Of a stretch of DNA of 64,000 bases, positions 7,983 to 17,200 are shown piece by piece; positions within the stretch are counted from its first letter, which is position 1, and each line of letters begins with the position of its first letter. A program made the translations under genes and the position numbers. This DNA comes from Roseinatronobacter monicus (GTDB lineage: Bacteria; Pseudomonadota; Alphaproteobacteria; Rhodobacterales; Rhodobacteraceae): positions 62,001-126,000 of the forward strand of contig NZ_VFPT01000002.1 in NCBI RefSeq assembly GCF_006716865.1, given 5' to 3'. A model generated the notes under the pieces. It was not told where the DNA came from. It saw only the letters and a program-made list of their open reading frames with translations, and did not search any database.

Positions 7983-8752
7983 AACCATCCCTTTATGTAA
8001 GCCCCTGACTGGCCAAAGTCGGGGGTCAGGCCAAGATGGGCGCAGACCATGCAATTTCCGATCTCGGCGATCAGTTCTTCAAACGCATACGCCTTGCAGT
8101 CGTTGAATTTCTCAAACCGGTCAAGGCGACTTGACGCGCCTGTCCAATGACAAGTTTCATGGGCAAGGGTTGAAAAATATCCGGCGGCGCTGTGGAACGT
8201 GCTGACAGGGGGCATATGGATAAAATCCCCGATCAGGTCATAATAGGCGCGCGGGTCTTCGCTGGTGCGGATTTCTGCACCTGTTGCGGCAAAAAATGCC
8301 TCAAGCTCGGGGTCCGTCTTGGTCCCAAGATCGCGCGCTTCCTCGGCTGCTGTGCCATAGAATGACGCGGGCAATCCTTCGATCTGCTCGGCGTTGAATA
8401 CCGTGTAAGATTTCAGGTAGGGAATGGCCTTTTCTGAGCCGGTCGCCTCGTCTTCACGCGCAACGGTTCCATATTTGACCACGGTTGCGCCCTTTTCGCC
8501 GCGCTTGACTTGTGCGCCTGCCTCTTTCGCTTGGCGATATGTGAACCAATAGGCGCTCCGATATCCGCGCTTGGATGCGACCAGCCAAAGCATCAACACG
8601 TTGATCCCGCGATAGCCTTCGCCATTGGAGCGCAAAGGAAAAGCTGCGCCACCTGTCTCACCTGTCCACGGCTTGCGCCATGCGGGGGTGCCCTCTTCAA
8701 TGGAAGCGATGATTTCGTTGGTGACGGTCTCGTAAAGATCAAACTTTGTCAT
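7976..8752 (-). pseudogene. ardC: ardC antirestriction gene, 5' part
   Basis: An ArdC-type protein beginning MTKFDLYETVTNEIIASIEE, with the conserved GTPAWRKPW and the zinc-metalloprotease-like HETCH (HExxH) motif followed by TGASSRLDRF. ArdC binds single-stranded DNA and protects incoming plasmids from restriction. The start at 8752 is chosen because AGAAGGA lies eight bases before it; an in-frame ATG nine bases upstream lies too close to that site. The protein stops after GWLR because the RIT element separates it from its last 37 residues. An IS630-type element begins 17 bases upstream of the start and probably removed the native promoter. Confidence 0.88.
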
Positions 8753-8768
8753 GTCGTGCATCCTTCTA

Positions 8769-10006
8769 GTGCCTCGCTTCGGGGTATTTGACAGCTTTGA
8801 TTTTTTCTGAATCTCTGTGGAGCGTAGCAGCTTTCTGGGGGTGAGATGATGACAAGAGGGTGCAAGCCGAAGTATGTAGTTCGACTGACGACAGAGGAGC
8901 GTGAACACCTTGAAGGGATGATCAGAACGGGTCGGCAAGCCGCCTACAGACTGCTGAAGGCGCGGATTTTGCTGAAGGCGGATGTGTCCTCTGATGGCCC
9001 GGGATGGGAAGATGCGCGCATTGCCGAGGCATTAGAGACCAGTCTCTCGACTGTTTTCCGCACCCGGCGCCAACTTGTGGAGGAAGGGCTTGAGGCGACT
9101 TTAGCGCGCAAAGTTCCAGCGTCGCTTTCACAACCTCGGATCTTCGATGGGCAAGCCGAGGCCAAGCTGATCGCGCTTGCCTGTTCCGAACCACCCGAAG
9201 GATATACGCACTGGACACTCAGGTTGTTGGAAAAGCGGGTTGTCGAACTGGGCATTGTTGAGCAGGCCAGTGATACCACAATCCAACGCACGCTTAAAAA
9301 AACGCGCTCAAACCGCACCGGAACCGGTACTGGGTAATCCCACCCAAAGCCAACGCTGGTTTCGTGGCGGCCATGGAGAATGTGCTGGACGTCTACACCC
9401 GTCCACACGATCAAAACCGTCCGCTGGTTTGTCTGGACGAGACCAGCAAACAATTGACCCGTGAGACCCGCACACCCATTCCCATGCAGCCAGGGCGCGA
9501 GGCGCGCCATGACTACGAATATGAACGCGCAGGTGTCGCCAGCCTGTTCATGTTATTCGCTCCTCTGGAGGGCTGGCGCCACGTCGAGATACGCGATCGA
9601 CGCACTGCCATCGATTATGCCCATATCCTGCGCGATCTGGCTGATCTCCACTTTCCCTATGCCGAAAAGATCGATCTCGTGCAGGATAATCTGAACACCC
9701 ACAACCCTGCATCGCTGTACGAGGCTTTCCCGCCTGCCCAAGCGCGCCGCATCGCACAACGGTTCGAATGGCACTACACGCCAAAACATGGGTCTTGGCT
9801 CAACATCGCTGAATGTGAACTCAGCGTCCTCGCTCGCCAATGTCTGGCCCGGCGCATCCCGGACAAAACTATGCTGAAGGCCGAAGTCGATGCATGGACA
9901 ACAAATCGCAACTCCCAACGCGCCAAAACCAACTGGCAGTTCACAACTCAAGACGCGCGCACAAAGCTTATCCGGCTTTATCCGCAAATCGAGTGAATCG
10001 CAGGAC
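8769..10006 (+). mobile_element. IS630-family element upstream of ardC
   Basis: A 1,238-bp element with TA on both sides (8767-8768 and 10007-10008). The imperfect inverted ends match those of the copy inside ritA (GTATTTGAC on the left, inverted ATTTGCGG on the right). It is a diverged relative of the element at 6457-7689, so the two are independent insertions. Confidence 0.88.
8846..9996 (+). CDS. IS630-family transposase (two frames)
   Basis: The helix-turn-helix half (8846-9337, with AEALETSLSTVFRTRRQL) and the DDE half (to 9996, with CLDETSKQLTRET, QDNLNTHNP and GSWLNIAECELS) are in different frames. They are joined at an A7 tract at 9296-9302, the same place as in the copy at 6467-7614. 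A single fused product needs a frameshift there. All catalytic acidic residues are intact, so the copy may still be active. Confidence 0.87.
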
Positions 10007-11123
10007 TAGCGATCCCCGCCTTGGTCCGGGCCTTCGGTCTGGGGTGCCCTTAAAATCGGGCATGGGTTTCTGGTGAGGTTCCGCGTAGCGGCCCCTCTCC
10101 TGAAACCCTGCCACGTGGCGAACGCAGGGGGGGGTCCACGCAACTTGAAAATCCAGCCGACAAGGGGGTGGTGCGGCCCGCAGACCTTCAGGTCGAGGAC
10201 ACGGCCCCGTAGGCGGCGCAGCATTTTCTGGTTGCGTGGGGGGGACAGCGTCCCCACAGGCCGGACGCGCTTGCGCGGCCCAACAAAGCGGGGCGTTTGG
10301 CTTGCCCAAATCCCCCGCAGGTCTTCGCGCGGCAGGCGCGGCTAATAAAAAGGGCAGCGCACAACAGGCCCGGCACAAGTCGGGCGTTGTAAAAATGCAA
10401 CCACCAATGCTGCGCTGCGGCAAATCTGGTTGCGGGCTTGAGAAACTCCCAATAGAGGCACATCCAGTTTCAGACTGGTCACTTCTCCTCCTTAGGCCAG
10501 ACAAAACTCGGCGGTGACATCTCTCCTCCCTATGTCACCGCCCTTCGCCCTTGCTTGTGATCCGCGTCTTGTCCTTCGCTGCAAAAGTCAGTTTGTAGGA
10601 TCTTCCATGGGCTGATCGACGAGACAGGCCACCTTCCCGCAAGCGCCGTGCATAACCGCTTGGCGGTACGGTCTTGCAAGAAGGATGCAGACCCGCAGGG
10701 GCCGAAACCTGTCAGTCATGGCGACCATGAGACAAGTGTTCTGGCGCGGCTCTGGAAGAGACGGGGCAGGGCGCATTGGATCAGGGAGCGATGGCTGTCA
10801 GGGTTCGGGGCGTAGCCTCAGCAGCCTGGCCCCGCTCGCGGGGCTTGCCACTGGCAGGTTTGAGCCCAACACCGGCCGTTCGCCCTCGATGCCGCGCTCA
10901 CGACAAGGATGCGGGTGCGGTGACGTGCCCCGGCCCCCAGCTGCCGGTCGGGATGACCACTGCGCGGCGGTGCAGCTTCCCCGAACCGGTCACTCAGGAA
11001 TGCCGCAGCGATTCTTGCAGGCCAATGTCGCTGATGCGGGGCCTTTCGGTCATTCGCTGCCTCCGCGACTGCGGCATTGAGGCTGTGGTGGGCGATATCA
11101 GTGAACGTGCTTTATGCGAATGA
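10007..11123. other. Long gene-free spacer with repeat fragments
   Basis: I find no convincing gene in these 1.1 kb. It contains a short R2 repeat piece near 10169-10200 (gcggcccgcagaccttcagg) and a full R1 mosaic repeat near 10936-11070. Open frames here have arginine/proline-rich composition and no recognisable motif. Confidence 0.6.
10936..11070 (+). repeat. R1 mosaic intergenic repeat
   Basis: Contains the R1 core ctgccggtcgggatgaccac, then ggcggtgcagcttccccgaa and ccggtcactc, then tgatgcggggcc. The same blocks recur, often inverted, near 14.2, 15.7, 22.7, 28.5, 41.6, 43.0, 51.3 and 57.8 kb. Confidence 0.75.
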
Positions 11124-11711
11124 TCACCTTTGGAGAAACAGTTCTTCGAGCGGGTCCATCCCATAGTAATCATCGCCCCGCTCAGGATATGCAGGATGCT
11201 CCCACATGCGCTGCAAGACACGCCGCACTGCAGGGCGGTGCGAGTGATCGAAGATACTGCCCTTCGGCAGCATGTCTGGCGTAACGTCGATGGCACCGCG
11301 ATAGCTGTTGAAGGCGATGTTTATCGCAATCCTCATATATTCCGCATCTTCATAGGCTCGGGTCAGCAGAAACTCCAGAAACTCGGCCAGTTGGTCTGGC
11401 GGAAGATCCAGCAAAGCCGCCGATGCTCCCGCTTTTGTTCCCATATCAACCAAGGGATCAACAACAAGCTGCCTAACAAGCAAGCTCCACCCTGATGGGT
11501 CCTGCCGCATTTCTTGGAAAAAATCGGTACTAGGGGGAGAAAAGCTGACATCTGGATAATCTGGAGCCAAATGCTGCTCGGCCAGTTCTTTGAATTCCGT
11601 ATATTCCATTTCTACCAACCTTATGCTGTGATCACGTGTCATGATCCAGAAACTGCTCGTGAAGGCGATGAGCGCTCCTGCCAATAATGCTAACAGTAAC
11701 TTCCGCTTCAT
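11124..11711 (-). CDS. Probable T6SS immunity protein, membrane-anchored or exported
   Basis: A 195-residue protein with an N-terminal hydrophobic signal/anchor (MKRKLLLALLAGALIAFTSS), so the rest should face the periplasm. I recognise no family. Its start overlaps the stop of the amidase-like effector gene by 4 bases (ATGA). This position and targeting are what is expected of an immunity protein that blocks a peptidoglycan-cutting effector in the periplasm. The role is inferred from context only. Confidence 0.6.
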   Translation of the reverse strand: MKRKLLLALLAGALIAFTSSFWIMTRDHSIRLVEMEYTEFKELAEQHLAPDYPDVSFSPPSTDFFQEMRQDPSGWSLLVRQLVVDPLVDMGTKAGASAALLDLPPDQLAEFLEFLLTRAYEDAEYMRIAINIAFNSYRGAIDVTPDMLPKGSIFDHSHRPAVRRVLQRMWEHPAYPERGDDYYGMDPLEELFLQR

Positions 11712-12574
11712 CCCTCGGTTTCCTCCCGCACCTCAATCCCTGCCGTGGGATTGTTCAGACTTGCCCCACCGTCGCCTCTACTTGTGCGAAAACCCCAGTC
11801 ATTGTGAACCACTTTTTCAAAATCGGCTGAAATCGTCCTGCCCTGCATGATTACACTGGCACCGTAAGTGGTGGCATGATCGACCCGAACCGTTGCCCTG
11901 CCTTCTTCCGGATAGGCGATGATACCCACATGACCTGAAGCCCCTATTGACTCGCGCGCGATTGCCAGAATCGCCCCAGGGGGAACAGGGGTCCGGCGAT
12001 TCTGAAACTCAATATTCAACCAGTCCGGCGTTAGATCGGGTTCTTGAGTTTCGCTCCAATGGCGCGCCAGAACAGGGGCTGTCACATCGCCAAAAAAGCT
12101 CCGCCAGCCCTCGCGTGAACGTGTAAAACTTGGTGAGACACCGAAGGTGCGTTCAATCATGTCATAAGCAAAGAAGTTGCATTTGTTCGTTGCAGGCCTC
12201 ATGCTCATCTGGCCGTCAAACGAAGATATAGAGCGCCAATAGGCCCACCTTCTGCTGCCCACATGCGGCAAGGCTTCTTCCACCATTCGATCAGTTCCGG
12301 TGAACTTGGCTTCAACGGTATAGATGCCGCACGGAATGGCATCGAAGGTTGCGCGGCCATTCGTGGTTTTTTCTTCACGGTTTGCTGGCCCTGAAATACT
12401 TACAGTGACCTCGCCCCCAACCAGCACCCGGCTGTCACGCATATAGGGCGGCTGGGTATCGGCATCGTTTCCGTAGTGCAGGTTAACGGTCAGCGCCCCC
12501 AGACAGGGCGCAAAAATGGCATCATAATCCAGCCGCGAGGCGTCGTTCGGAGGAAGCGTATCCGCTGTTGTCAT
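11708..12574 (-). CDS. Putative T6SS amidase effector (NlpC/P60- or CHAP-like)
   Basis: A 288-residue protein. Residues about 50-100 resemble a small carboxypeptidase-regulatory-like beta domain (VSISGPANREEKTT, then CGIYTVEAKF). The C-terminal half has NKCNFFAYDM, with candidate nucleophile Cys132, and GHVGIIAYP, with candidate His215, the Cys/His order of NlpC/P60-type peptidoglycan amidases. There is no signal peptide, as expected for cargo delivered by T6SS. It sits between a DUF4123 adaptor and a probable immunity gene, each overlapping by 4 bases. Antibacterial function is inference from this cassette. Confidence 0.72.
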   Translation of the reverse strand: MTTADTLPPNDASRLDYDAIFAPCLGALTVNLHYGNDADTQPPYMRDSRVLVGGEVTVSISGPANREEKTTNGRATFDAIPCGIYTVEAKFTGTDRMVEEALPHVGSRRWAYWRSISSFDGQMSMRPATNKCNFFAYDMIERTFGVSPSFTRSREGWRSFFGDVTAPVLARHWSETQEPDLTPDWLNIEFQNRRTPVPPGAILAIARESIGASGHVGIIAYPEEGRATVRVDHATTYGASVIMQGRTISADFEKVVHNDWGFRTSRGDGGASLNNPTAGIEVREETEG

Positions 12575-13857
12575 ATACCCGGCCTCACATGTTGCTGCAC
12601 CATCGTCAGAAACTCCTCAGCCCGTCGGGCATCGTCGCGATCTTTCTGTTCAAGCGTTTTTCGCATGGCTGCATCAAGGGGCTTGCCATGGGCTTCGAGC
12701 AAAGCCAGCCCCGCCAGCGCATAGCGCGTTGCATAGGCCGATCTGATGGCAACGCTTGAAAGCGGAGCTAATGCGCGCCTGAATGACGCCATCACATCAT
12801 CATCGGGTGGAAGGGGCGTGTAATGGGATTTCATCCAGTCAAGCGTTTCACGCAAAAAGGATTCACCTTGCTGCTGACGAAGGTCTTGCAGCAGATCACT
12901 GGGTAGCCGGAAAGGCCTGGGTTCTGCCAACAGCTTCAACCAAAACACGCAAGCGCCCTGATGTGAAGGAGCCACGATAACGCGGAGGGGCAACCCATTC
13001 AGGCACAGCATCGTGCTGGCCGTGGGATGATCCAGCCTCATGCATAGACTGCAGGTTCTGTCACCTTCCCAATACCTGAAATAATACCACTTCCCCTCTT
13101 CATCCTGCACGCGCGTAAACTTCCGCAGATGCTTGCGCAGGGCATCGAACCCGGCGCGGGAGCGCAGGAAGATGCCCAGTTCTTTCCCCCACAGCCCGCC
13201 GATGCCGTTGGGTCCGGTGAACAGGCGGCGGGTGAAGTCGTGGCCGTCCTTCAGTTCCACAAGGTAAGGCGCGTGCTCGCCCAAGTCTTCTTGCGCCGCG
13301 CCCTGAAACAGCGACTGATATCGTAGGCCGGAACTTTCCAGCAGGCTGGTCAGCAGATAGGGCATCTTGGCCGCGTCCAGAACGGCATAGGTGGCCAGAG
13401 GCGGCAGGGCGTCGCCCACAGCCGCGCGCTCGGCCTCGCTCGGCTCGGGCTGGCCGAACAGCGCGTCATGCAGGGCATCGGGGACGGATTTCTTCGGATG
13501 CACCCCAAACTGCGCATCCAGCGGAGTAATGGGGCCGATCTCTTCGACATGCAGCCAGTCCTGATCTTCATCCTGCGGCGCGTTGACCCCACCCAGCGGT
13601 GTCATTGGCCCAAGGGCAACGTGGCGACCCTCATGTACCAAACGTGCAAGCGCCGCCCCGCCTGCGGAAGGGTGCCGGCCAACCCATGGGCCTGCGGGCA
13701 GCACATCCTCTGCCCAGTCCAGCCGATAACCCTGCGCCGCCAGCGCAGCACCAACAAGCGCCTCAAACTCGGGGCGATCCGCGCAAAAGGCAGCGGCTAT
13801 AAGCTGAGACGGGGCATCCCCACCGCTGACATGGCAAAAGCCAAGAAAGACACTCAT
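12571..13857 (-). CDS. DUF4123 T6SS effector adaptor
   Basis: The central part (about residues 150-290) fits DUF4123, with YAVLDAAKMPYLLTSLLES, QSLFQG and FLRSRAGFDALRKHLRKF. DUF4123 proteins (Tap/TEC) load a specific effector onto a VgrG spike. The frame is open to 13914, but MSVFLGFCHVSGGDAPSQ at 13857 looks like the natural N-terminus and is preceded by a purine-rich TGGGG. It is the first gene of a three-gene minus-strand cassette. No vgrG is adjacent here; the nearest is at 24 kb on the other strand, suggesting the cassette was separated from its spike. Confidence 0.75.
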   Translation of the reverse strand: MSVFLGFCHVSGGDAPSQLIAAAFCADRPEFEALVGAALAAQGYRLDWAEDVLPAGPWVGRHPSAGGAALARLVHEGRHVALGPMTPLGGVNAPQDEDQDWLHVEEIGPITPLDAQFGVHPKKSVPDALHDALFGQPEPSEAERAAVGDALPPLATYAVLDAAKMPYLLTSLLESSGLRYQSLFQGAAQEDLGEHAPYLVELKDGHDFTRRLFTGPNGIGGLWGKELGIFLRSRAGFDALRKHLRKFTRVQDEEGKWYYFRYWEGDRTCSLCMRLDHPTASTMLCLNGLPLRVIVAPSHQGACVFWLKLLAEPRPFRLPSDLLQDLRQQQGESFLRETLDWMKSHYTPLPPDDDVMASFRRALAPLSSVAIRSAYATRYALAGLALLEAHGKPLDAAMRKTLEQKDRDDARRAEEFLTMVQQHVRPGI

Positions 13858-14184
13858 CCCAAACCCCATACACACAATCGCAAGATTTTTGCGGTTCTCG
13901 GGACAGGAAGTCAAGCGGGTGCAACAAGAACGCCTGTGACTTCAGAGGCGCGCGCACGGGCTCGAAATTCTACCCATAAGCCCGCGTTTTGCCAGGACTT
14001 GTGGCAGAGGGGAATGACCAACCGTGGGCTCGCTCGATGGGCAAAGGCGCAGTGGGGCATGCTCGACCCGTGCCGGCGCCTCGATGAACGGCCGCTTTGG
14101 CCGTACGCGGTGAGCCCGCTGCCGCACCTGCATCGGTCCGCAATCCGCCCTCTGCGTCGATGATGCGGCAGCCGCGAACAATTA

Positions 14185-14296
14185 TTGTGCCGATGCAGCG
14201 AATGACTGCAAGGTCCGCACAGCTGCCGGTCGGACCGCGTTTCGTATGCTGCAGCGCCGCAGGGGAGGTAGAGCCCATCAGCGACATTCAGACATG
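14185..14296 (+). repeat. R1 mosaic intergenic repeat
   Basis: Shares with other R1 copies gcagctgccggtcgg-type and catcagcgacattcagacatg-type blocks. Confidence 0.6.
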
Positions 14297-14504
14297 ACGC
14301 AGCACGGAAGTCCTTTTTGTTGGTGAAGCAACCTGCCCGGCCCATATCGGGTGTTCGATCCTTGCCCGTGCCATGTGAAGCGTCAGAAGTGTGGGCTCGT
14401 CCAGCGCAAAGGCAACTTTGCCTGACGAATGAGGCAAAAATGCGTGGCGCAGCATACCGATTGCGCGTGCCATGGTCGGCTTCGCAAGGCAAAAGTGCCT
14501 GCGA

Positions 14505-14568
14505 ATCCACAGAGACTGTCACGGGGTCAGAACACCCACTGGTGCGGCCCGCAGACCGCAGGTCGAGG
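14505..14568 (+). repeat. R2 repeat, copy 1
   Basis: About 62 bases, including gtcacggggtcagaacaccc, matched in inverted orientation at 60157-60225 with one or two mismatches. A shorter piece is at 10169-10200. Confidence 0.8.
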
Positions 14569-15396
14569 GGTTCTGTCGCAAATATCTCGTGCATGCGGGT
14601 AGCACGGCATGATGCGGCGCTGTAGAAGCTGACTTCGCAGTGATGATTGGATGGAAACGATGATTGACTTCAAGGGCGCACATTACCCGAAATCGGTGGT
14701 CTTGTTCGCAGTGTTTTTCTATCTACGCTACCCTGTGTCCTATCGTGACCTCGAAGAGATAATGCAGGAGCGCGGTGTCGATGTTGACCACGCAACCCTG
14801 AACCGTTGGGTGGTCAAGTACTCCCCATTGATTGCGGCAAAAGCTCAGGCGAAAAAGCGTCCGACGGCCATCTCTTGGCGGATGGATGAGACTTACATCA
14901 AGGTTAAGGGCAAGTGGATGTATCACTACCGCGCGGTGGACCGGAACGGCCAAACCCTTGATTTCATGCTATCTGAGCGGCGTGACAAGCCGGCGGCGCG
15001 GCGCTTCTTCCGACGTGCAATCGGCAACAACGGCATCCCCGACCGCATCGTTATCGACAAAAGTGGGGCAAATCTGGCGGGCCTGGAAGCCGTGAATGTG
15101 ACCCTCAAATTCACAGGAACTGGGCAGACCATCAAGATCCTGCAGGTCAAATACCTGAACAATATCCTCGAGCAGGACCACCGGTTCATCAAGCGCATCA
15201 CAGGTCGAATGCTCGGCTTCAAGGCATTCCATTCGGCGTCTGCTACGCTTGAAGGAATCGAGACCGCGCATATGATCCGTAAGGGACAATTCGGCGCCAA
15301 CGGCATGACCGCATTCCAGCAGTTCGCCCAGCTCGCAGCATAATTATGTCCAGCGCCAGCCTGATCTCAACCTGACTGAAAATTTGCGACAGAACC
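14569..15396 (+). mobile_element. IS6/IS26-family insertion sequence
   Basis: An 828-bp element with inverted ends GGTTCTGTCGCAAAT. The 8 bases outside the ends differ (ggtcgagg on the left, ttccgcac on the right), so no target duplication is left. For IS6 elements this usually means an adjacent deletion, an inversion or a cointegrate-type rearrangement. Confidence 0.9.
14651..15343 (+). CDS. IS6-family transposase
   Basis: A 230-residue DDE transposase with RYPVSYRDLEEIMQERGVDV near the start, the first Asp in WRMDETYIKVKGKW, the second in RIVIDKSGANL and Glu in LEQDHRFIKRIT. Length and motifs match complete IS26-type enzymes. It catalyses replicative transposition and cointegrate formation. 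Confidence 0.92.
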   Translation: METMIDFKGAHYPKSVVLFAVFFYLRYPVSYRDLEEIMQERGVDVDHATLNRWVVKYSPLIAAKAQAKKRPTAISWRMDETYIKVKGKWMYHYRAVDRNGQTLDFMLSERRDKPAARRFFRRAIGNNGIPDRIVIDKSGANLAGLEAVNVTLKFTGTGQTIKILQVKYLNNILEQDHRFIKRITGRMLGFKAFHSASATLEGIETAHMIRKGQFGANGMTAFQQFAQLAA

Positions 15397-15423
15397 TTCC
15401 GCACCGGCAGGACCTTGAGCGAT

Positions 15424-15609
15424 GAAGCAGTGTGGTATGCGGTGAACGCGAATGTCGGCTGGACGTTGGTGCTTTCGGGGCTTGTTTCCGCTGCGATCAT
15501 CTGGCGTGTTTTTGCCCTCGACCTCAACCTATCCGTCAAGTGCCTGACCGCAACAGCGCCTCTGATTGGCTCCGCCATTTTGGCCGTGATCGTCGGAACC
15601 TTAAGCTAA
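15424..15609 (+). CDS. Small two-helix membrane protein or remnant
   Basis: About 60 residues with two hydrophobic stretches (WTLVLSGLVSAAIIW and LTATAPLIGSAILAVIVGT). The frame is open back to the end of the IS6 element and has no good ribosome site or ATG, so this may be the 3' end of a membrane protein truncated by the IS6 event. I recognise no family. The start given is only indicative. Confidence 0.3.
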   Translation, partial: EAVWYAVNANVGWTLVLSGLVSAAIIWRVFALDLNLSVKCLTATAPLIGSAILAVIVGTLS

Positions 15610-15612
15610 AGT

Positions 15613-15780
15613 GACCGTCAGCAAGGGGCTCGAAGCCGCCCTGCGGCGGTGCAGCATGGCCCGTCGACTCTTCGAGGTCGACCATCGACACACCCGGCCC
15701 AAAGCCGCCGGCGGGACTACCATTGCGCCGCGGTGCAGGTTCTGCGAACCAGTCACTACGACCATAATGCCGATGCTCGC
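15613..15780 (-). repeat. R1 mosaic intergenic repeat
   Basis: Contains blocks shared with the copies at 41.6 and 28.5 kb: gtgaccgtcagcaagggg, gaggtcgaccatcgacacac and gcgccgcggtgcaggttctg. Confidence 0.7.
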
Positions 15781-15787
15781 GAAAGGC

Positions 15788-16075
15788 TCAAGCTTTGCAC
15801 TTAAAGGATGCATCGATCAAGTGCGCTGGATCACCACGCACAAATCCAGTTCGTGAAAATTGTTCAATTATTTCAATATTGCTTCCGCAGGCATTTCTTG
15901 CGGCGACCATGCACTCGGTTGCGCGCCCACGCTGGCACGTGATGCTGTATAGGGAAGGCGCAATTTCACGAGGTTGGTTGATGGAAGCCCCGCCGCCATA
16001 CAAAGCACTTGTGGTTTCGGAGCAACCTGAAAACGCAAAAAGCACAATTATCAAAAAGAGGGCAGCAGATTTCAT
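15788..16075 (-). CDS. Small lipoprotein
   Basis: A 95-residue protein starting MKSAALFLIIVLFAFSGCSE, a lipoprotein signal peptide with lipobox FSGC. The mature part has three further cysteines (TCQRGRATEC, ACGSN, FKCKA), suggesting disulfides in the periplasm. I recognise no family. The start at 16075 is chosen because it begins the signal peptide; upstream codons add an unlikely extension. Its position among T6SS fragments makes an orphan immunity lipoprotein conceivable, but this is speculation. Confidence 0.6.
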   Translation of the reverse strand: MKSAALFLIIVLFAFSGCSETTSALYGGGASINQPREIAPSLYSITCQRGRATECMVAARNACGSNIEIIEQFSRTGFVRGDPAHLIDASFKCKA

Positions 16076-16087
16076 CTTAAACTCCAA

Positions 16088-16903
16088 ATGTTGCTCTTGA
16101 AGCGGCAAGTTAACGATTGGTTATCTAGCCAACGAGAAGGTGCAGCCAGAACTGTCGGTGCCAGCTATGCTGTTGTAAACCCCCACACCGATTTCGATGC
16201 TTTCAACACTCGCCTGCACGGGATTGGCCCGCATCATGTCAGGAATGCCCCTGGATTTGATGAAGTGATTGACCTTCTTTTTCCAGTCTTGTCCCGCCAT
16301 CATCTGGTTCAGCACAGCAATTTCGACAAACAGGCCGTGAATGCCGCCAGCCGCACCTACGGGCGTGATGCACCCGATTTCCGTTGGATCGACAGCGTGA
16401 CCATCGCCCGCCGCGCCTGGCCCGAGTTGAAAGGCAATGGCGGGCATGGCTTGGGGAACCTCAAGAAAGTCCTGAACCTGAATTTCCGCCACCACGACGC
16501 AGGCGAAGACGCCCGCGCCGCCGCCCAGGTGGTCTTGCATGCCGAAGCGCATATGGGTGTGCCCTTTGATGAATTGGTCGCCCCGAAACGCAAGGCCTAT
16601 CCGTCACCTGTCACCCGCAAAGGCAATGCCGCTGGCCCGTATGCCGGGGCAGTCGTGGTGTTCACCGGCGCACTGGGCCTGTCACGCGAAGCCGCGGCCG
16701 ATCTTGCTGCACAATCCGGGATGACCGTGAAAGCCGGCGTCACCCGTCTGACCACCTATCTGGTGGTGGGGGACCAGGATCTGACCGTCCTTGGCGGGCA
16801 TTCCAAAAGCAGCAAGCACCGTAAAGCTAACGAAATGCAGGCCGCAGGCCACCCGATCCGGATCATCGGCGAGACCATATTCAAGGCAATGGTGGGGGGA
16901 TGA
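16088..16903 (+). pseudogene. DEDDh exonuclease-BRCT protein, 5'-truncated
   Basis: Residues about 25-155 match DnaQ-like exonucleases: the second motif region HSNFDKQAVN and the third HHDAGEDARAAAQVVL are clear. A BRCT domain follows (YAGAVVVFTGAL, then TTYLVVGDQDL). The first exonuclease motif (DxE, normally in the first 15 residues) is absent, and the first 20 residues have no resemblance to the family. The gene has therefore lost its 5' end, probably in a rearrangement near 16140, and cannot carry out two-metal catalysis as written. The BRCT part could still be expressed. Confidence 0.7.
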
Positions 16904-17200
16904 TGTGAAATAGGCAGCGGATAGCGGATCTGTGTGATCGAGGTTGGGCCGGTATGGCGGTTGGGAACGCGGGTAGTGGCGTGGCAGTTGACCAGTATTC
17001 TTGCGGTGGACATCGACGTGACGGGCGGAATTTGCTGACTGTGACGTTGCGGCATTGCACCTGCAGCAACCTCTGTAAGCGGCCGGTCGGGATGATATCC
17101 TCAAGCTCAATGGCGATTGAGGCGCGGATGTCACCGCCTCTCACAATGGCCCCAAAATATTCAAAGGAGCCCAAACTGCTGCACACCTCGCCGGAAAGTA

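Larger units (their letters stand above)
13915..14568. other. Gene-free spacer with R1 and R2 repeats
   Basis: No supported gene. It contains an R1 mosaic repeat at about 14185-14296 and the R2 repeat at 14505-14568 (agactgtcacggggtcagaa, then gcggcccgcagaccgcaggt). R2 recurs inverted at about 60157-60225. The IS6 element starts immediately after R2. Confidence 0.6.

Noticed and set aside
7976..8938. 320-residue version of ardC
   Set aside because: The extra N-terminus lies inside the IS630 element. The ribosome site AGAAGGA points to the start at 8752.
6457..10006. The two IS630 elements near 7 and 9 kb as a composite transposon carrying ardC
   Set aside because: They are diverged, each has its own TA duplication and one lies inside ritA, so they moved independently.
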